Shown: in pieces, positions 32,006-52,291 of the stretch
How the letters are laid out: every line of letters starts with the position of its first letter
How positions within the stretch are numbered: position 1 is the stretch's first letter
Assembly (NCBI GenBank): GCA_005774545.1
Contig: VAUL01000015.1
Span: forward strand, 1 to 61,025
Reading direction: 5' to 3'
Source of the DNA: Deltaproteobacteria bacterium
Lineage (GTDB): Bacteria; Desulfobacterota; Desulfuromonadia; Desulfuromonadales; BM103
Length of the DNA: 61,025 bases
The notes under the pieces: model-generated
Seen by the model: only the letters and a program-made list of their open reading frames with translations
What the model was told of the DNA's origin: nothing
Database searches by the model: none
Translations under genes and position numbers: made by a program

Positions 32006-32314
32006 TTAGAGCTTGATTTCGACATCGACGCCGGCCGAGAGGTCGAGCTTCATCAGGGCATCGACCGTCTGCTGCGTCGGCTCGAGAATATCGAGCAGGC
32101 GCTTGTGAGTCCGCATTTCGAACTGCTCGCGGCTCTTCTTGTCGATATGCGGGCCACGCAGCACGCAATATTTGTTGATCACCGTCGGCAGGGGGATCGG
32201 ACCGGCCACCCTGGCGCCCGTGCGCTTGGCGGTGTCGACGATCTCGTTGACCGACTGGTCAAGCAGCTTGTGATCATACGCCTTGAGGCGAATGCGGATC
32301 TTCTGGTTCTGCAT
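32006..32314 (-). CDS. rpsJ: 30S ribosomal protein S10 (NusE)
   Basis: 102 aa; [20 protein letters not shown] and [19 protein letters not shown]. Also acts as NusE in antitermination with NusG. First gene of the S10 cluster, 31 nt after the tuf copy. Confidence 0.99.
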   Translation of the reverse strand: MQNQKIRIRLKAYDHKLLDQSVNEIVDTAKRTGARVAGPIPLPTVINKYCVLRGPHIDKKSREQFEMRTHKRLLDILEPTQQTVDALMKLDLSAGVDVEIKL

Positions 32315-32345
32315 GGAGCGTTCCCCTTGCTTGCTTAACAATTAG

Positions 32346-33545
<1,200 letters not shown>

Positions 33546-33595
33546 CGCTGTCTCTCCTCACACCGTACTGGTTGCGCCGGATTGATTCTGTCGTA

Positions 33596-35674
<2,079 letters not shown>

Positions 35675-35695
35675 GTCAAACCGTCCTTAACTGCC

Positions 35696-36166
35696 TTACC
35701 AGCGGTAGTGCGCGAAGGCCTTGTTGGCCTCGGCCATGCGGTGGGTATCTTCCTTCTTCTTGACCGAGTTGCCGCGGTTATTGGCGGCATCAAGGAACTC
35801 GGCAGCCAGGCATTCACGCATGGTCTTCTCGCTGCGCTTGCGCGCGTTGGCGATGATCCAGCGGATCGCCAGAGCGTTGCGGCGCTCGGCGCGGATCTCG
35901 ACCGGCACCTGGTAGGTCGCCCCACCGACGCGCCGCGACTTGACCTCAACCACCGGCCGCACGTTCTCGACCGCCTTGCGGAACACCTCCACCGGCTCGT
36001 CGCCGGTGCGCTCCTTGATCAGGTCGAAAGCGCCGTAGACGATCTGCTCGGCGGTGCTCTTCTTGCCGCTGAGCATGACGACGTTCATGAACTTGGCAAC
36101 CAGGCGGTCGTTGAACTTCGGGTCGGGCAGAATCACCCGCTTGGCCACTTCTCTTCTTCTCGGCAT
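35696..36166 (-). CDS. rpsG: 30S ribosomal protein S7
   Basis: 156 aa; [20 protein letters not shown] and [20 protein letters not shown]. Nucleates the 30S head and is the str operon repressor in E. coli. 30 nt after rpsL. Confidence 0.99.
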   Translation of the reverse strand: MPRRREVAKRVILPDPKFNDRLVAKFMNVVMLSGKKSTAEQIVYGAFDLIKERTGDEPVEVFRKAVENVRPVVEVKSRRVGGATYQVPVEIRAERRNALAIRWIIANARKRSEKTMRECLAAEFLDAANNRGNSVKKKEDTHRMAEANKAFAHYRW

Positions 36167-36196
36167 AACGTCCTCTCGGCCTCGAACGGTTACTGG

Positions 36197-36568
36197 TTAC
36201 TTGGGGCGCTTGGCGCCGTAGCGCGACCGCGACTTCTGGCGACCCTTGACACCGGCCAGGTCGAGCGTGCCGCGGACGATGGTGTAGCGCACGCCCGGAA
36301 GGTCTTTCACGCGGCCGCCACGCACCAGAACCACCGAGTGTTCCTGGAGGTTGTGACCGACACCAGGGATGTAGGAGGTCACCACGATCCCACTGGTAAG
36401 ACGCACGCGGGCAACCTTGCGGAGCGCCGAGTTCGGCTTCTTGGGGGTAGTGGTGTAAACACGGGTGCACACACCGCGCTTCTGCGGGTTTCCCCGCAGC
36501 GCCGGCGCACTCGACTTGTCCTTCTTTTCCTGGCGACCCTTGCGGATCAGCTGGTTGATCGTCGGCAT
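36197..36568 (-). CDS. rpsL: 30S ribosomal protein S12
   Basis: 123 aa decoding-centre protein. The streptomycin-related loops read [13 protein letters not shown] and [20 protein letters not shown], the wild-type (sensitive) residues at both lysine positions. First gene behind the promoter at 36643-36671. Confidence 0.99.
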   Translation of the reverse strand: MPTINQLIRKGRQEKKDKSSAPALRGNPQKRGVCTRVYTTTPKKPNSALRKVARVRLTSGIVVTSYIPGVGHNLQEHSVVLVRGGRVKDLPGVRYTIVRGTLDLAGVKGRQKSRSRYGAKRPK

Positions 36569-36634
36569 CGACTTACTCCCGATATCTGCGTATTCGCGAC
36601 GTTGAAAGAGCAGAGCCCCTGAATAGGGGGGAAA

Positions 36635-36659
36635 ACCCGGCGAAGTTATCAGGCCGGGT
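36635..36659 (-). terminator. Terminator hairpin behind rpoC, overlapping the rpsL promoter
   Basis: ACCCGGC (36635-36641) pairs with GCCGGGT (36653-36659) around an 11-nt loop; on the minus strand TTTTCCCCCC follows. It lies 46 nt beyond the rpoC stop. The rpsL -10 hexamer sits in its loop, so transcripts from that promoter cannot form it. Confidence 0.65.
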
Positions 36660-36671
36660 CGTCCCTGTCAA
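36643..36671 (-). promoter_or_regulatory. Promoter of the str (rpsL) operon
   Basis: Minus strand TTGACA (36671-36666) and TAACTT (36648-36643) with a 17-nt spacer. It gives a leader of about 65-70 nt before rpsL and would drive rpsL-rpsG-fusA-tuf and probably S10. Confidence 0.8.
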
Positions 36672-36705
36672 GCAAATTTCTTCTGCAGGCGAAATTTTCC
36701 TGAAA

Positions 36706-40899
<4,194 letters not shown>

Positions 40900-40972
40900 G
40901 ACACCCTCCTTGTCAGGATGGTTGGGGTTTTATTAACTCGAATAGGCCTTCCAAGTCGGACAAGACCTATGC

Positions 40973-45127
<4,155 letters not shown>

Positions 45128-45161
45128 GGTGTCTCCTCGAAAAGATAAGCGAAAGCATGAA

Positions 45162-45192
45162 TAGCCAAGGTCGCACCGGGCGACCTTGGCTA
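45162..45192 (-). promoter_or_regulatory. 13-bp perfect inverted repeat between rplL and rpoB
   Basis: TAGCCAAGGTCGC (45162-45174) and GCGACCTTGGCTA (45180-45192) around the 5-nt loop ACCGG. No T-tract follows on the minus strand, so it is more likely an RNA processing site or partial attenuator than a full terminator. In E. coli the same intergenic place holds an attenuator and an RNase III site; equivalence is inference. Confidence 0.75.
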
Positions 45193-45218
45193 GCAAAGGG
45201 CCTTGAGGCTACAGGCGA

Positions 45219-45605
45219 CTATTTGAGCTCCACTTTGGCGCCGGCTTCTTCCAGCTGCTTCTTGAGGTCTTCGGCTTCGGCCTTGGAGACGCCTTCCTTG
45301 ACGTTCTGCGGGGCGCCATCGACCAGATCTTTGGCTTCCTTGAGGCCGAGGCCGGTTACCGCGCGGACCACCTTGATGACGTTGATCTTCTTGTCGCCGG
45401 AGTCCTTGAGCACGACGGTGAACTCGTCCTTCTCCTCGACGGCGGCAGCTTCACCGGCAGCCGGAGCGGCCACGGCGGCAACCGCCACCGGAGCGGCCGC
45501 AGACACACCGAACTTCTCTTCCAGTTCCTTGACCAGTTCCGCCAGTTCAAGAACGGTCATCTTCTCGATGAACTCAACAACCTGAGCCTTGGTGATATCA
45601 GCCAT
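45219..45605 (-). CDS. rplL: 50S ribosomal protein L7/L12
   Basis: 128 aa; N-terminal dimerisation helix ([20 protein letters not shown]), Ala/Val hinge ([20 protein letters not shown]) and the factor-binding C-domain ([20 protein letters not shown] ... [20 protein letters not shown]). The multi-copy stalk protein. Confidence 0.99.
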   Translation of the reverse strand: MADITKAQVVEFIEKMTVLELAELVKELEEKFGVSAAAPVAVAAVAAPAAGEAAAVEEKDEFTVVLKDSGDKKINVIKVVRAVTGLGLKEAKDLVDGAPQNVKEGVSKAEAEDLKKQLEEAGAKVELK

Positions 45606-45659
45606 GATACGTATCCTCCGTATGAATGTTTGGTCTGTAAAATAGGGGGGCGGGCGCGA

Positions 45660-46178
45660 CTACGCCGCCTTCTGATCTTTGACGGCGCTCAGCACCTGGA
45701 CCAGCGAACGCGGGATCGCCGCCAGGACACCGACGAAGTTGCCGGTGGGCGCGTTGAGCGTCCCGAGCAGTCTGGCCAGCAGCACTTCGCGGCTGGGCAG
45801 TTCGGCCAGCGCCTTGACGTCGTCGGCCTTGAGCAGCTTGCCGTCGAGCATGCCGGCCTTCAGTTCGAACGCCTGGTTGGTCTTGGCAAACTCGACCAGA
45901 GCCTTGGCCGGGGCGACCGGATCGCCGGTCACCAACGCCACGGCGGTCGGGCCCTTGAGCTCCGCATCGAGGCAGGCTGCCGGGGTTCCCTGGGCGGCCA
46001 GGCGCAGCAGGGTGTTCTTCACCACCCGGAACTCGACGCCGGCAGCCCGCAGCTTGCGCCGCAGTTCAGTGGCCTTCTCGACGTTCAGACCGCGGTAATC
46101 GGCCAGAAACGCCGCCTTGGTCACCTTGAGCCGCTCGGCAAGTTCTGCGACCAGTTCTTCCTTGGATTGCTTGTTCAA
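45660..46178 (-). CDS. rplJ: 50S ribosomal protein L10
   Basis: 172 aa; TKAAFLADYRGLNVEKATEL and VEFRVVKNTLLRLAAQGTPA. Base of the L7/L12 stalk. The start codon is TTG at 46178, set by AGGAGG upstream and homology (MNKQSKEELVAELAERL). Preceded by a structured ~190-nt leader, so L10-L12 autoregulation is likely. Confidence 0.98.
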   Translation of the reverse strand: MNKQSKEELVAELAERLKVTKAAFLADYRGLNVEKATELRRKLRAAGVEFRVVKNTLLRLAAQGTPAACLDAELKGPTAVALVTGDPVAPAKALVEFAKTNQAFELKAGMLDGKLLKADDVKALAELPSREVLLARLLGTLNAPTGNFVGVLAAIPRSLVQVLSAVKDQKAA

Positions 46179-46370
46179 ACGCCTCTCCTCCTTTCCTTGT
46201 AGATTTCCGGGCCGTCCGGCCCTTCATCCCAGCCGATCTGGAGGTCGGAGGCGGAATCGTTCCGCCTACGTTCATCCGTTTCGCCTCGGCAGGCGGCAGC
46301 AACCATTAAACCGCGAGGTGCCTGCTGTCTGTGGCCAGGATTAAACTTATTGTGAACCGCAGCCGCCCGG
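46179..46370 (-). ncRNA. Ribosomal protein L10 leader (rplJL autoregulatory leader)
   Basis: The rplA-rplJ gap is the longest in the ribosomal block. On the minus strand it holds CTGCCGAGGCGAAACGGATG, which resembles the L10(L12)4-binding kink-turn region, an 8-bp hairpin at 46249-46267 (AGGCGGAA/TTCCGCCT) and a second at 46209-46222 (GGGCC/GGCCC) before the Shine-Dalgarno. Boundaries are approximate; assignment is from position and structure. Confidence 0.65.
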
Positions 46371-46398
46371 CCGGAGCCGGACGGGGTGTTATCGGGCG

Positions 46399-47100
46399 TT
46401 ACTTGACCTGCGACTGGAGTGCCGGCACGTCGATGTTGACGCCGGGGCCCATGGTGCTGGAGACGCTGACCTTCTTCAGGTAGGTCCCCTTGGAGGTCGC
46501 CGGCTTGGCCTTGACCAGGGCGTCCATCAAAGCGACCACATTCCCCTTGAGCTTGTCGACGTCGAAGGAAACCTTGCCGACCGGCGCATGGACGATCCCG
46601 GCCTTTTCGACACGGTACTCGACCTTGCCCGACTTGGCCTCCTGAACGGCGCGGCCGATCTCGAAGGTGACCGTACCGACCTTGGGATTCGGCATCAGGC
46701 CGCGAGGACCGAGCAGCTTGCCGATCTTGCCGACGGTACCCATCATGTCCGGCGTGGCAATGGCGGTATCGAAATCAAACCAGCCTTCCTGGATCTTGGC
46801 CACCAGGTCGTCGGCTCCGACGTGATCAGCACCGGCAGCCTGGGCTTCCTGGGCCTTTTCGCCTTTGGCGAACACCAGGACGCGCACGGTCTTGCCGAGC
46901 CCGTTGGGGAGGACGACGGCGCCGCGCACCATCTGGTCGGCCTTGCGCGGATCGACGCCGAGACGCACACAGACGTCGACGGTTTCATCGAACTTGGCGT
47001 GAGCCGTTTCCTTGACCAGGGAGAGGGCCTCTTCAATCGTGTAGGCCTTGGTGCGATCGATCTTCGCCTTGGCCGCCTTGTGCTGTTTTCCGATAGCCAT
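46399..47100 (-). CDS. rplA: 50S ribosomal protein L1
   Basis: 233 aa; [36 protein letters not shown] and [12 protein letters not shown]. Forms the E-site stalk and represses the L11 operon by binding its mRNA in other bacteria. Confidence 0.99.
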   Translation of the reverse strand: MAIGKQHKAAKAKIDRTKAYTIEEALSLVKETAHAKFDETVDVCVRLGVDPRKADQMVRGAVVLPNGLGKTVRVLVFAKGEKAQEAQAAGADHVGADDLVAKIQEGWFDFDTAIATPDMMGTVGKIGKLLGPRGLMPNPKVGTVTFEIGRAVQEAKSGKVEYRVEKAGIVHAPVGKVSFDVDKLKGNVVALMDALVKAKPATSKGTYLKKVSVSSTMGPGVNIDVPALQSQVK

Positions 47101-47138
47101 CGCTCTTCTACTCCGCTACGTGCGTAAAGTTGGTTTGG

Positions 47139-47564
47139 TTAACCTTCGACTTCGATCCCCATGCTGCGGGCCGTGCCCTCGATCGTCCTGACGGCTGCCG
47201 CCAGATCGTTCGCATTGAGATCCGGCATCTTCAGCTTGGCGATCTCCTCGACCTGGGCCTTGGTCACCTTGCCGACCTTGTCCTTGTTGGGAACGCCCGA
47301 CCCTTTCGGAATCTTGGCAGCCCGGACCAGCAGAACCGACGCCGGCGGCGTCTTGGTCACGAAGGTGAAGGAGCGGTCGGCATAGACCGTGATGATGACC
47401 GGGATAATCAGCCCCTCCTGGTCCTGGGTTCTGGCGTTGTATGCCTTGCAGAATTCCATGATGTTGACGCCGTGCTGACCCAGCGCCGGGCCGACGGGCG
47501 GCGAGGGGTTCGCCTTGCCGGCCGGGATCTGCAGCTTGATTTGTCCGGTAATCTTCTTGGCCAT
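47139..47564 (-). CDS. rplK: 50S ribosomal protein L11
   Basis: 141 aa; [40 protein letters not shown] region and the C-terminal rRNA-binding ... [14 protein letters not shown]. Part of the GTPase-associated centre and needed for RelA activation. Confidence 0.99.
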   Translation of the reverse strand: MAKKITGQIKLQIPAGKANPSPPVGPALGQHGVNIMEFCKAYNARTQDQEGLIIPVIITVYADRSFTFVTKTPPASVLLVRAAKIPKGSGVPNKDKVGKVTKAQVEEIAKLKMPDLNANDLAAAVRTIEGTARSMGIEVEG

Positions 47565-47606
47565 AAAGAGGGCTCCTTGCTAACTAAATGCTCCGCCAGC
47601 CGCAAT

Positions 47607-48143
47607 TCAGCTGGTTTTTTCCACTTGAATGAATTCGAGTTCCACCGGTGTGACGCGCCCGAAAATACTGACCATGACCTTGAGCTTGGCCCGGTCCGGC
47701 TTGACGTCTTCGACCACGCCGGTGAAGTTGAGGAACGGCCCGTCGATGACGCGCACGGTTTCGCCGACTTCGAACTCGACCTTCGGCTTGGGGCGCTCGA
47801 CCCCTTCTTCCATGCGGGTGGTGATCTTGGCCACGTCCTCGTCGGGAATCGCGGGCGGGTTGGTCCCGCCGCCGACGAAGCCGGTCACCTTGGGGGTATC
47901 CTTGACGATGTGCCAGGTCTCGTTGTTGAGTTCCATCCGCACCAGGATGTAGCCCGGGAAGAACTTGCGGCTCGAGGTGCGACGCTCGCCGTTCTTCAGC
48001 TCGACCACCGTCTCGGACGGGATCAGGACCTCGCCGAAGAACTCCTCGGCGCCCATCATCCGGATCCGCTCCTCGAGATTCAGTTTGACCTTGTTCTCAT
48101 ACCCCGAGTAGGTGTGTACGCCGTACCACTTCTTGTCGCCCAT
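47607..48143 (-). CDS. nusG: Transcription termination/antitermination factor NusG
   Basis: 178 aa; NGN domain ([20 protein letters not shown] ... [20 protein letters not shown]) and C-terminal KOW domain ([20 protein letters not shown]). Binds RNA polymerase and couples it to S10/ribosome or Rho. 16 nt after secE. Confidence 0.99.
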   Translation of the reverse strand: MGDKKWYGVHTYSGYENKVKLNLEERIRMMGAEEFFGEVLIPSETVVELKNGERRTSSRKFFPGYILVRMELNNETWHIVKDTPKVTGFVGGGTNPPAIPDEDVAKITTRMEEGVERPKPKVEFEVGETVRVIDGPFLNFTGVVEDVKPDRAKLKVMVSIFGRVTPVELEFIQVEKTS

Positions 48144-48159
48144 GATCGTTACCAGACCT

Positions 48160-48342
48160 TCACTTGAGCAGGGAGCGGATCAGCGTTGACAGGGCCGTAT
48201 CGACCACCCAGAGGTAGACGCAGACCAACAGAACCAGCACGATGACCACGATGGTGGTCCCGTAAGTCTCCTTGCGGGTCGGCCAGGTGACCTTCTCCAG
48301 CTCGGCCCTGACCTGACCGAGAAACTCGCCAGCCTTGTTCAT
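48160..48342 (-). CDS. secE: Protein translocase subunit SecE
   Basis: 60 aa, the short single-helix form: amphipathic GEFLGQVRAELEKVTWPTRK followed by one transmembrane segment (TTIVVIVLVLLVCVYLWVVD). ATG at 48342. Clamps SecY in the membrane. In the usual place between tRNA-Trp and nusG. Confidence 0.98.
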   Translation of the reverse strand: MNKAGEFLGQVRAELEKVTWPTRKETYGTTIVVIVLVLLVCVYLWVVDTALSTLIRSLLK

Positions 48343-48378
48343 GTGATCGGAACCTTGTCCCCTGTGTTCGGTTGAAAA

Positions 48379-48455
48379 TGGCAGGCCAGGAGGGATTCGA
48401 ACCCCCAACACCCGGTTTTGGAGACCGGTGCTCTAGCCGTTAGAGCTACTGGCCT
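48379..48455 (-). tRNA. tRNA-Trp (CCA anticodon)
   Basis: Cloverleaf on the minus strand: acceptor AGGCCAG/CTGGCCT, anticodon stem CCGGT/ACCGG with loop CTCCAAA (anticodon CCA), T-loop TTCGAAT, discriminator G and an encoded 3' CCA. Lies between rpmG and secE, the common arrangement. Confidence 0.98.
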
Positions 48456-48488
48456 GCAGACGCGTCGCACCCGACAAAACCGCCGCGA

Positions 48489-48638
48489 TTACTTGGTTTC
48501 GCGGTGGTTCGTGTGCTTCTGGCAGAAGCGGCAGTACTTCTTGAACTCCAGTTTGTCCGGAGTATTCTTCTTGTTCTTGGTCGTCGTGTAGTTGCGCTGC
48601 TTGCACTCGGTGCAAGCCAGGGTCACGATATCGCGCAT
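48489..48638 (-). CDS. rpmG: 50S ribosomal protein L33 (zinc type)
   Basis: 49 aa, [20 protein letters not shown] ... [15 protein letters not shown]. The two CxxC pairs form the zinc site of the C+ form. ATG at 48638, 53 nt after tuf. Confidence 0.98.
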   Translation of the reverse strand: MRDIVTLACTECKQRNYTTTKNKKNTPDKLEFKKYCRFCQKHTNHRETK

Positions 48639-48691
48639 CGTCTATTCTCCGCCCGCTCCCCGCAGGGAGCGGGCCGTTCGTCAGTTGGCAG

Positions 48692-49891
<1,200 letters not shown>

Positions 49892-50028
49892 CGCTGTCTC
49901 TCCTTCGTGCTAACGTTTGAGTGTTCCTGTTGTGTGTAAATCAGGGTGTGCAGCCATCCCGCCGCCGGCTGTACATGCGCCGGCGCCAACCATGACAATT
50001 TTGTTCCGCCTGAGCAACCCAGCTGAAA

Positions 50029-50104
<76 letters not shown>

Positions 50105-50136
50105 TTTCGGACACCTCTGCGGGCCTTTCGGGAAAC

Positions 50137-50213
50137 TGGAGCGGGAAACGGGACTCGAACCCGCGACCCTCAGCTTGGAAGGCTGATGCTCTAGCCAACT
50201 GAGCTACTCCCGC
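50137..50213 (-). tRNA. tRNA-Gly (TCC anticodon)
   Basis: Acceptor GCGGGAG/TTCCCGC (one G-T pair), anticodon stem TCAGC/GCTGA with loop CTTCCAA, T-loop TTCGAGT, encoded CCA. Confidence 0.97.
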
Positions 50214-50340
50214 CCAAACCTGTTTCCGACCTGTCCCGCCTTCTAAACCGGGTGGAGCTCGATACCGCCGCCCATGCAGTCAATGCGGTGAAAACCTCCT
50301 GCATCGGGCCGCCGGCATCTTCTCCGGCAAGTAATTTGTC

Positions 50341-50425
<85 letters not shown>

Positions 50426-50491
50426 AGGGGATCTGCTTTGTCTGTGTGACGCTATGTGCTGCCCTGGGATTACTGCGTCCCGGTCGCTCAA

Positions 50492-50567
50492 TGGAGCTGG
50501 CGACAGGAATTGAACCCGCAACCTGCTGATTACAAATCAGCTGCTCTGCCAATTGAGCTACGCCAGC
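50492..50567 (-). tRNA. tRNA-Thr (TGT anticodon)
   Basis: First gene of the tRNA-tuf-rpoBC transcript. Acceptor GCTGGCG/CGCCAGC, anticodon stem GCTGA/TCAGC with loop TTTGTAA, T-loop TTCAATT, encoded CCA. Confidence 0.97.
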
Positions 50568-50578
50568 ACAAGAAGTGC

Positions 50579-50607
50579 CTTATACATCATGCCCGAATGA
50601 ATTGCAA
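50579..50607 (-). promoter_or_regulatory. Promoter of the tRNA-tuf-secE-nusG-rplKAJL-rpoBC cluster
   Basis: Minus strand TTGCAA (50607-50602), 17-nt spacer, TATAAG (50584-50579), then a GC-containing discriminator directly before tRNA-Thr. An A/T-rich tract (50617-50628) upstream of the -35 could act as an UP element. Confidence 0.85.
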
Positions 50608-50642
50608 GAGAGATTGCAAAAAAAATTTCGCCGCCGGCACGG

Positions 50643-50671
50643 TTGACAATTATGACCAATATTGTTATATA
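50643..50671 (+). promoter_or_regulatory. Strong plus-strand promoter divergent from the tRNA-tuf promoter
   Basis: TTGACA at 50643-50648, 17-nt spacer, TATATA at 50666-50671: nearly consensus. No protein gene lies downstream on this strand before the hairpin terminator at 50699-50737, so it most simply drives a short RNA. Confidence 0.7.
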
Positions 50672-50677
50672 TAAAAC

Positions 50678-50738
50678 CGTAACAGAAACCCGTTATTCGG
50701 GGTGGGTTTCAACCTCCTGGGCCCACCCCATTTTTTTG
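50678..50738 (+). ncRNA. Candidate small RNA with anti-Shine-Dalgarno loop and intrinsic terminator
   Basis: From the expected start ~7 nt after the -10, the transcript is ~60 nt. It ends in a perfect 8-bp stem GGGGTGGG (50699-50706) / CCCACCCC (50722-50729) with a 15-nt loop, followed by A and seven T (50731-50737). The loop contains AACCTCCTGG, whose CCTCC is complementary to GGAGG. The region has no reading frame of note. No known RNA family was recognised; existence of the transcript is inference from promoter plus terminator. Confidence 0.5.
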
Positions 50739-50741
50739 CTG

Positions 50742-50819
50742 CGGCCGATCAAAAACCCCCATCTGCGGTCTTGCCTTCCCTCTCACCGCCGTGACGTCCC
50801 GTTCGGGACGCCGCGCTCC
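50742..50819 (+). repeat. Intergenic repeat element, copy 3 (truncated)
   Basis: CGGCCGATCAAAAACCCCC then TCTGCGG and TTGCC align with the start of copies 1 and 2, followed by the inner hairpin GTCCC-GTTC-GGGAC. The distal third is missing where the rlmB stop codon begins. Orientation is opposite to rlmB. Confidence 0.65.
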
Positions 50820-51554
50820 TCACTGCCGCTGCCGCACCACTTCGAACAGCGCCACGGCGCTGGCGGAGGCGGCATTGAGCGAGGCGACCCCACCGGCCAT
50901 CGGGATGGACAGAAGGCCATCGCACGATTTCCTGGTCAACTGCCGCAACCCTTCCCCTTCGCTGCCGACCACCAGGGCAACAGACCCGGTGAGATCTTCG
51001 GCATAGATCGTCCGGTCGGCATCCTCGCCGCTCAACCCGTAGACCCAGACCCCCGCAGCCTTGAACTGCTCGATGGCACGGGCCAGGTTGTTGACCTGAC
51101 AGACCGGCAGGTGCTCGACGGCCCCGGCCGATGCCTTGTCGACCGCCCCGGTCACCGGGCAGCTGCGGTCCTTGGGCACCACCACGCCGTGGCAGCCGGC
51201 GGCGTCGGCGTTGCGCAGGATCGCCCCGAAGTTGTGCGGGTCGGTGATGCCGTCGAGCAGCAGGAAGAATGCGGGGCGTCCCGAGTTGCGCCAGGCGGCG
51301 AGCAGGTCGTCGACATCGGCGTAGGCGTAAGGCTCGACGCTCAGCACCACCCCCTGGTGATGCGGGAGACCGGCCAGGCGGTCGAGATCGGCCTTGCGGC
51401 GGCGGCGCACCGGCACCCCGCGCTCGGCAGCCAGGTCGAGAAGCTTCTGCAACCGGTCGTTGACCGCCCCTTCGACCACGAACAGCTCGAGGGGTTGACG
51501 CCGGCCTCGCAGCCCTTCGCGCACCGGATGGACGCCGTAGAGAAAATCGGTCAT
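50820..51554 (-). CDS. rlmB: TrmH/RlmB-family 23S rRNA 2'-O-methyltransferase
   Basis: 244 aa. N-terminal L30e-like substrate domain (MTDFLYGVHPVREGLRGR), then the SPOUT knot: DGITDPHNFGAILRNADAAG, VGSEGEGLRQL and the SAM-binding IPMAGGVASLNAASASAVAL. E. coli RlmB methylates G2251 of 23S rRNA; the target here is inferred. Preceded by pyrF with an 8-nt gap. No intrinsic terminator was seen behind it. Confidence 0.93.
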   Translation of the reverse strand: MTDFLYGVHPVREGLRGRRQPLELFVVEGAVNDRLQKLLDLAAERGVPVRRRRKADLDRLAGLPHHQGVVLSVEPYAYADVDDLLAAWRNSGRPAFFLLLDGITDPHNFGAILRNADAAGCHGVVVPKDRSCPVTGAVDKASAGAVEHLPVCQVNNLARAIEQFKAAGVWVYGLSGEDADRTIYAEDLTGSVALVVGSEGEGLRQLTRKSCDGLLSIPMAGGVASLNAASASAVALFEVVRQRQ

Positions 51555-51562
51555 GGTCGTGG

Positions 51563-52291
51563 TCAGCCCGGCAGGGCCGCGCGCATCTCGGCGACGATCC
51601 CGGCGGCGGCGGCAGCCGGGTCGGCGGCGGCCGAAATCGGCCGGCCGATGACCAGATAGTCGGCGCCGGCGCGCAGCGCCTCGCCGGGGGTCATCACCCG
51701 CTTCTGGTCATCGAGAGCAGCATCGGCCGGCCGCACGCCGGGGGTGACGATGGCGAAGTCCGGGCCGCACGCCTGGCGAATCAACCCGACTTCCTGCGGC
51801 GAGGCCACCACGCCGTCCATCCCCGCCTGTTGCGCCAGCCGGGCCAGGCGCGGGACCATCTCGCCGACCGGCCGGTCGATGCCGATGGCGCGCAGGGTGT
51901 CGTCGGTCGACGAGGTCAGGATGGTCACGGCGATCAGCAGCGGCCGCCCGGGCGTGCCGCGCGGGCAGACCTTGTCCACTTCGGCGACCAGCCGCGCCAT
52001 CATCTCCGGGCCGCCCAGGGCATGGACGTTGAACATCCAGACGCCGAGCCGCAGCGCCTCGATGCCGGCCATCGCCACGGTGTTGGGGATGTCGTGGTAC
52101 TTCAGGTCGAGGAACACGTCGGCCCCGCGGTCGCGAATCATCCGCACCACGTCCGGACCGCAGCGGGTGAAGAGCTGCTTGCCGACCTTGAAGGCCCCGA
52201 CCTGGCCGTCCAGCCGGTCGACCCAGCCGCGGGCCTCCTCGAAGCTGTCGACGTCGAGGGCGAATATCAGCCGCCGTTGCGCCTTATCCAT
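51563..52291 (-). CDS. pyrF: Orotidine 5'-phosphate decarboxylase
   Basis: 242 aa TIM barrel for the last step of UMP synthesis. Catalytic Lys-Asp set in DVFLDLKYHDIPNTVAMAG, phosphate loop near ADYLVIGRPISAAADP, and TPGVRP. ATG at 52291 is chosen because GGAGG lies 7 nt upstream; a GTG two codons earlier is possible. It overlaps the preceding DUF4388 gene by 8 nt. Confidence 0.97.
   Translation of the reverse strand: MDKAQRRLIFALDVDSFEEARGWVDRLDGQVGAFKVGKQLFTRCGPDVVRMIRDRGADVFLDLKYHDIPNTVAMAGIEALRLGVWMFNVHALGGPEMMARLVAEVDKVCPRGTPGRPLLIAVTILTSSTDDTLRAIGIDRPVGEMVPRLARLAQQAGMDGVVASPQEVGLIRQACGPDFAIVTPGVRPADAALDDQKRVMTPGEALRAGADYLVIGRPISAAADPAAAAAGIVAEMRAALPG

Noticed and set aside
46066-46302. 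78-codon minus-strand frame overlapping the rplJ leader
   Set aside because: It begins in the structured L10 leader and runs out of frame into rplJ; no similarity and no ribosome-binding site of its own.
50214-50340. Small gene or extra tRNA between tRNA-Gly and tRNA-Tyr
   Set aside because: No cloverleaf and only short frames that run into the neighbouring tRNA genes.
50785-50810. Possible rlmB terminator (GTCCC-GTTC-GGGAC)
   Set aside because: The hairpin is the inner palindrome of the repeat and is not followed by a T-tract on the minus strand.
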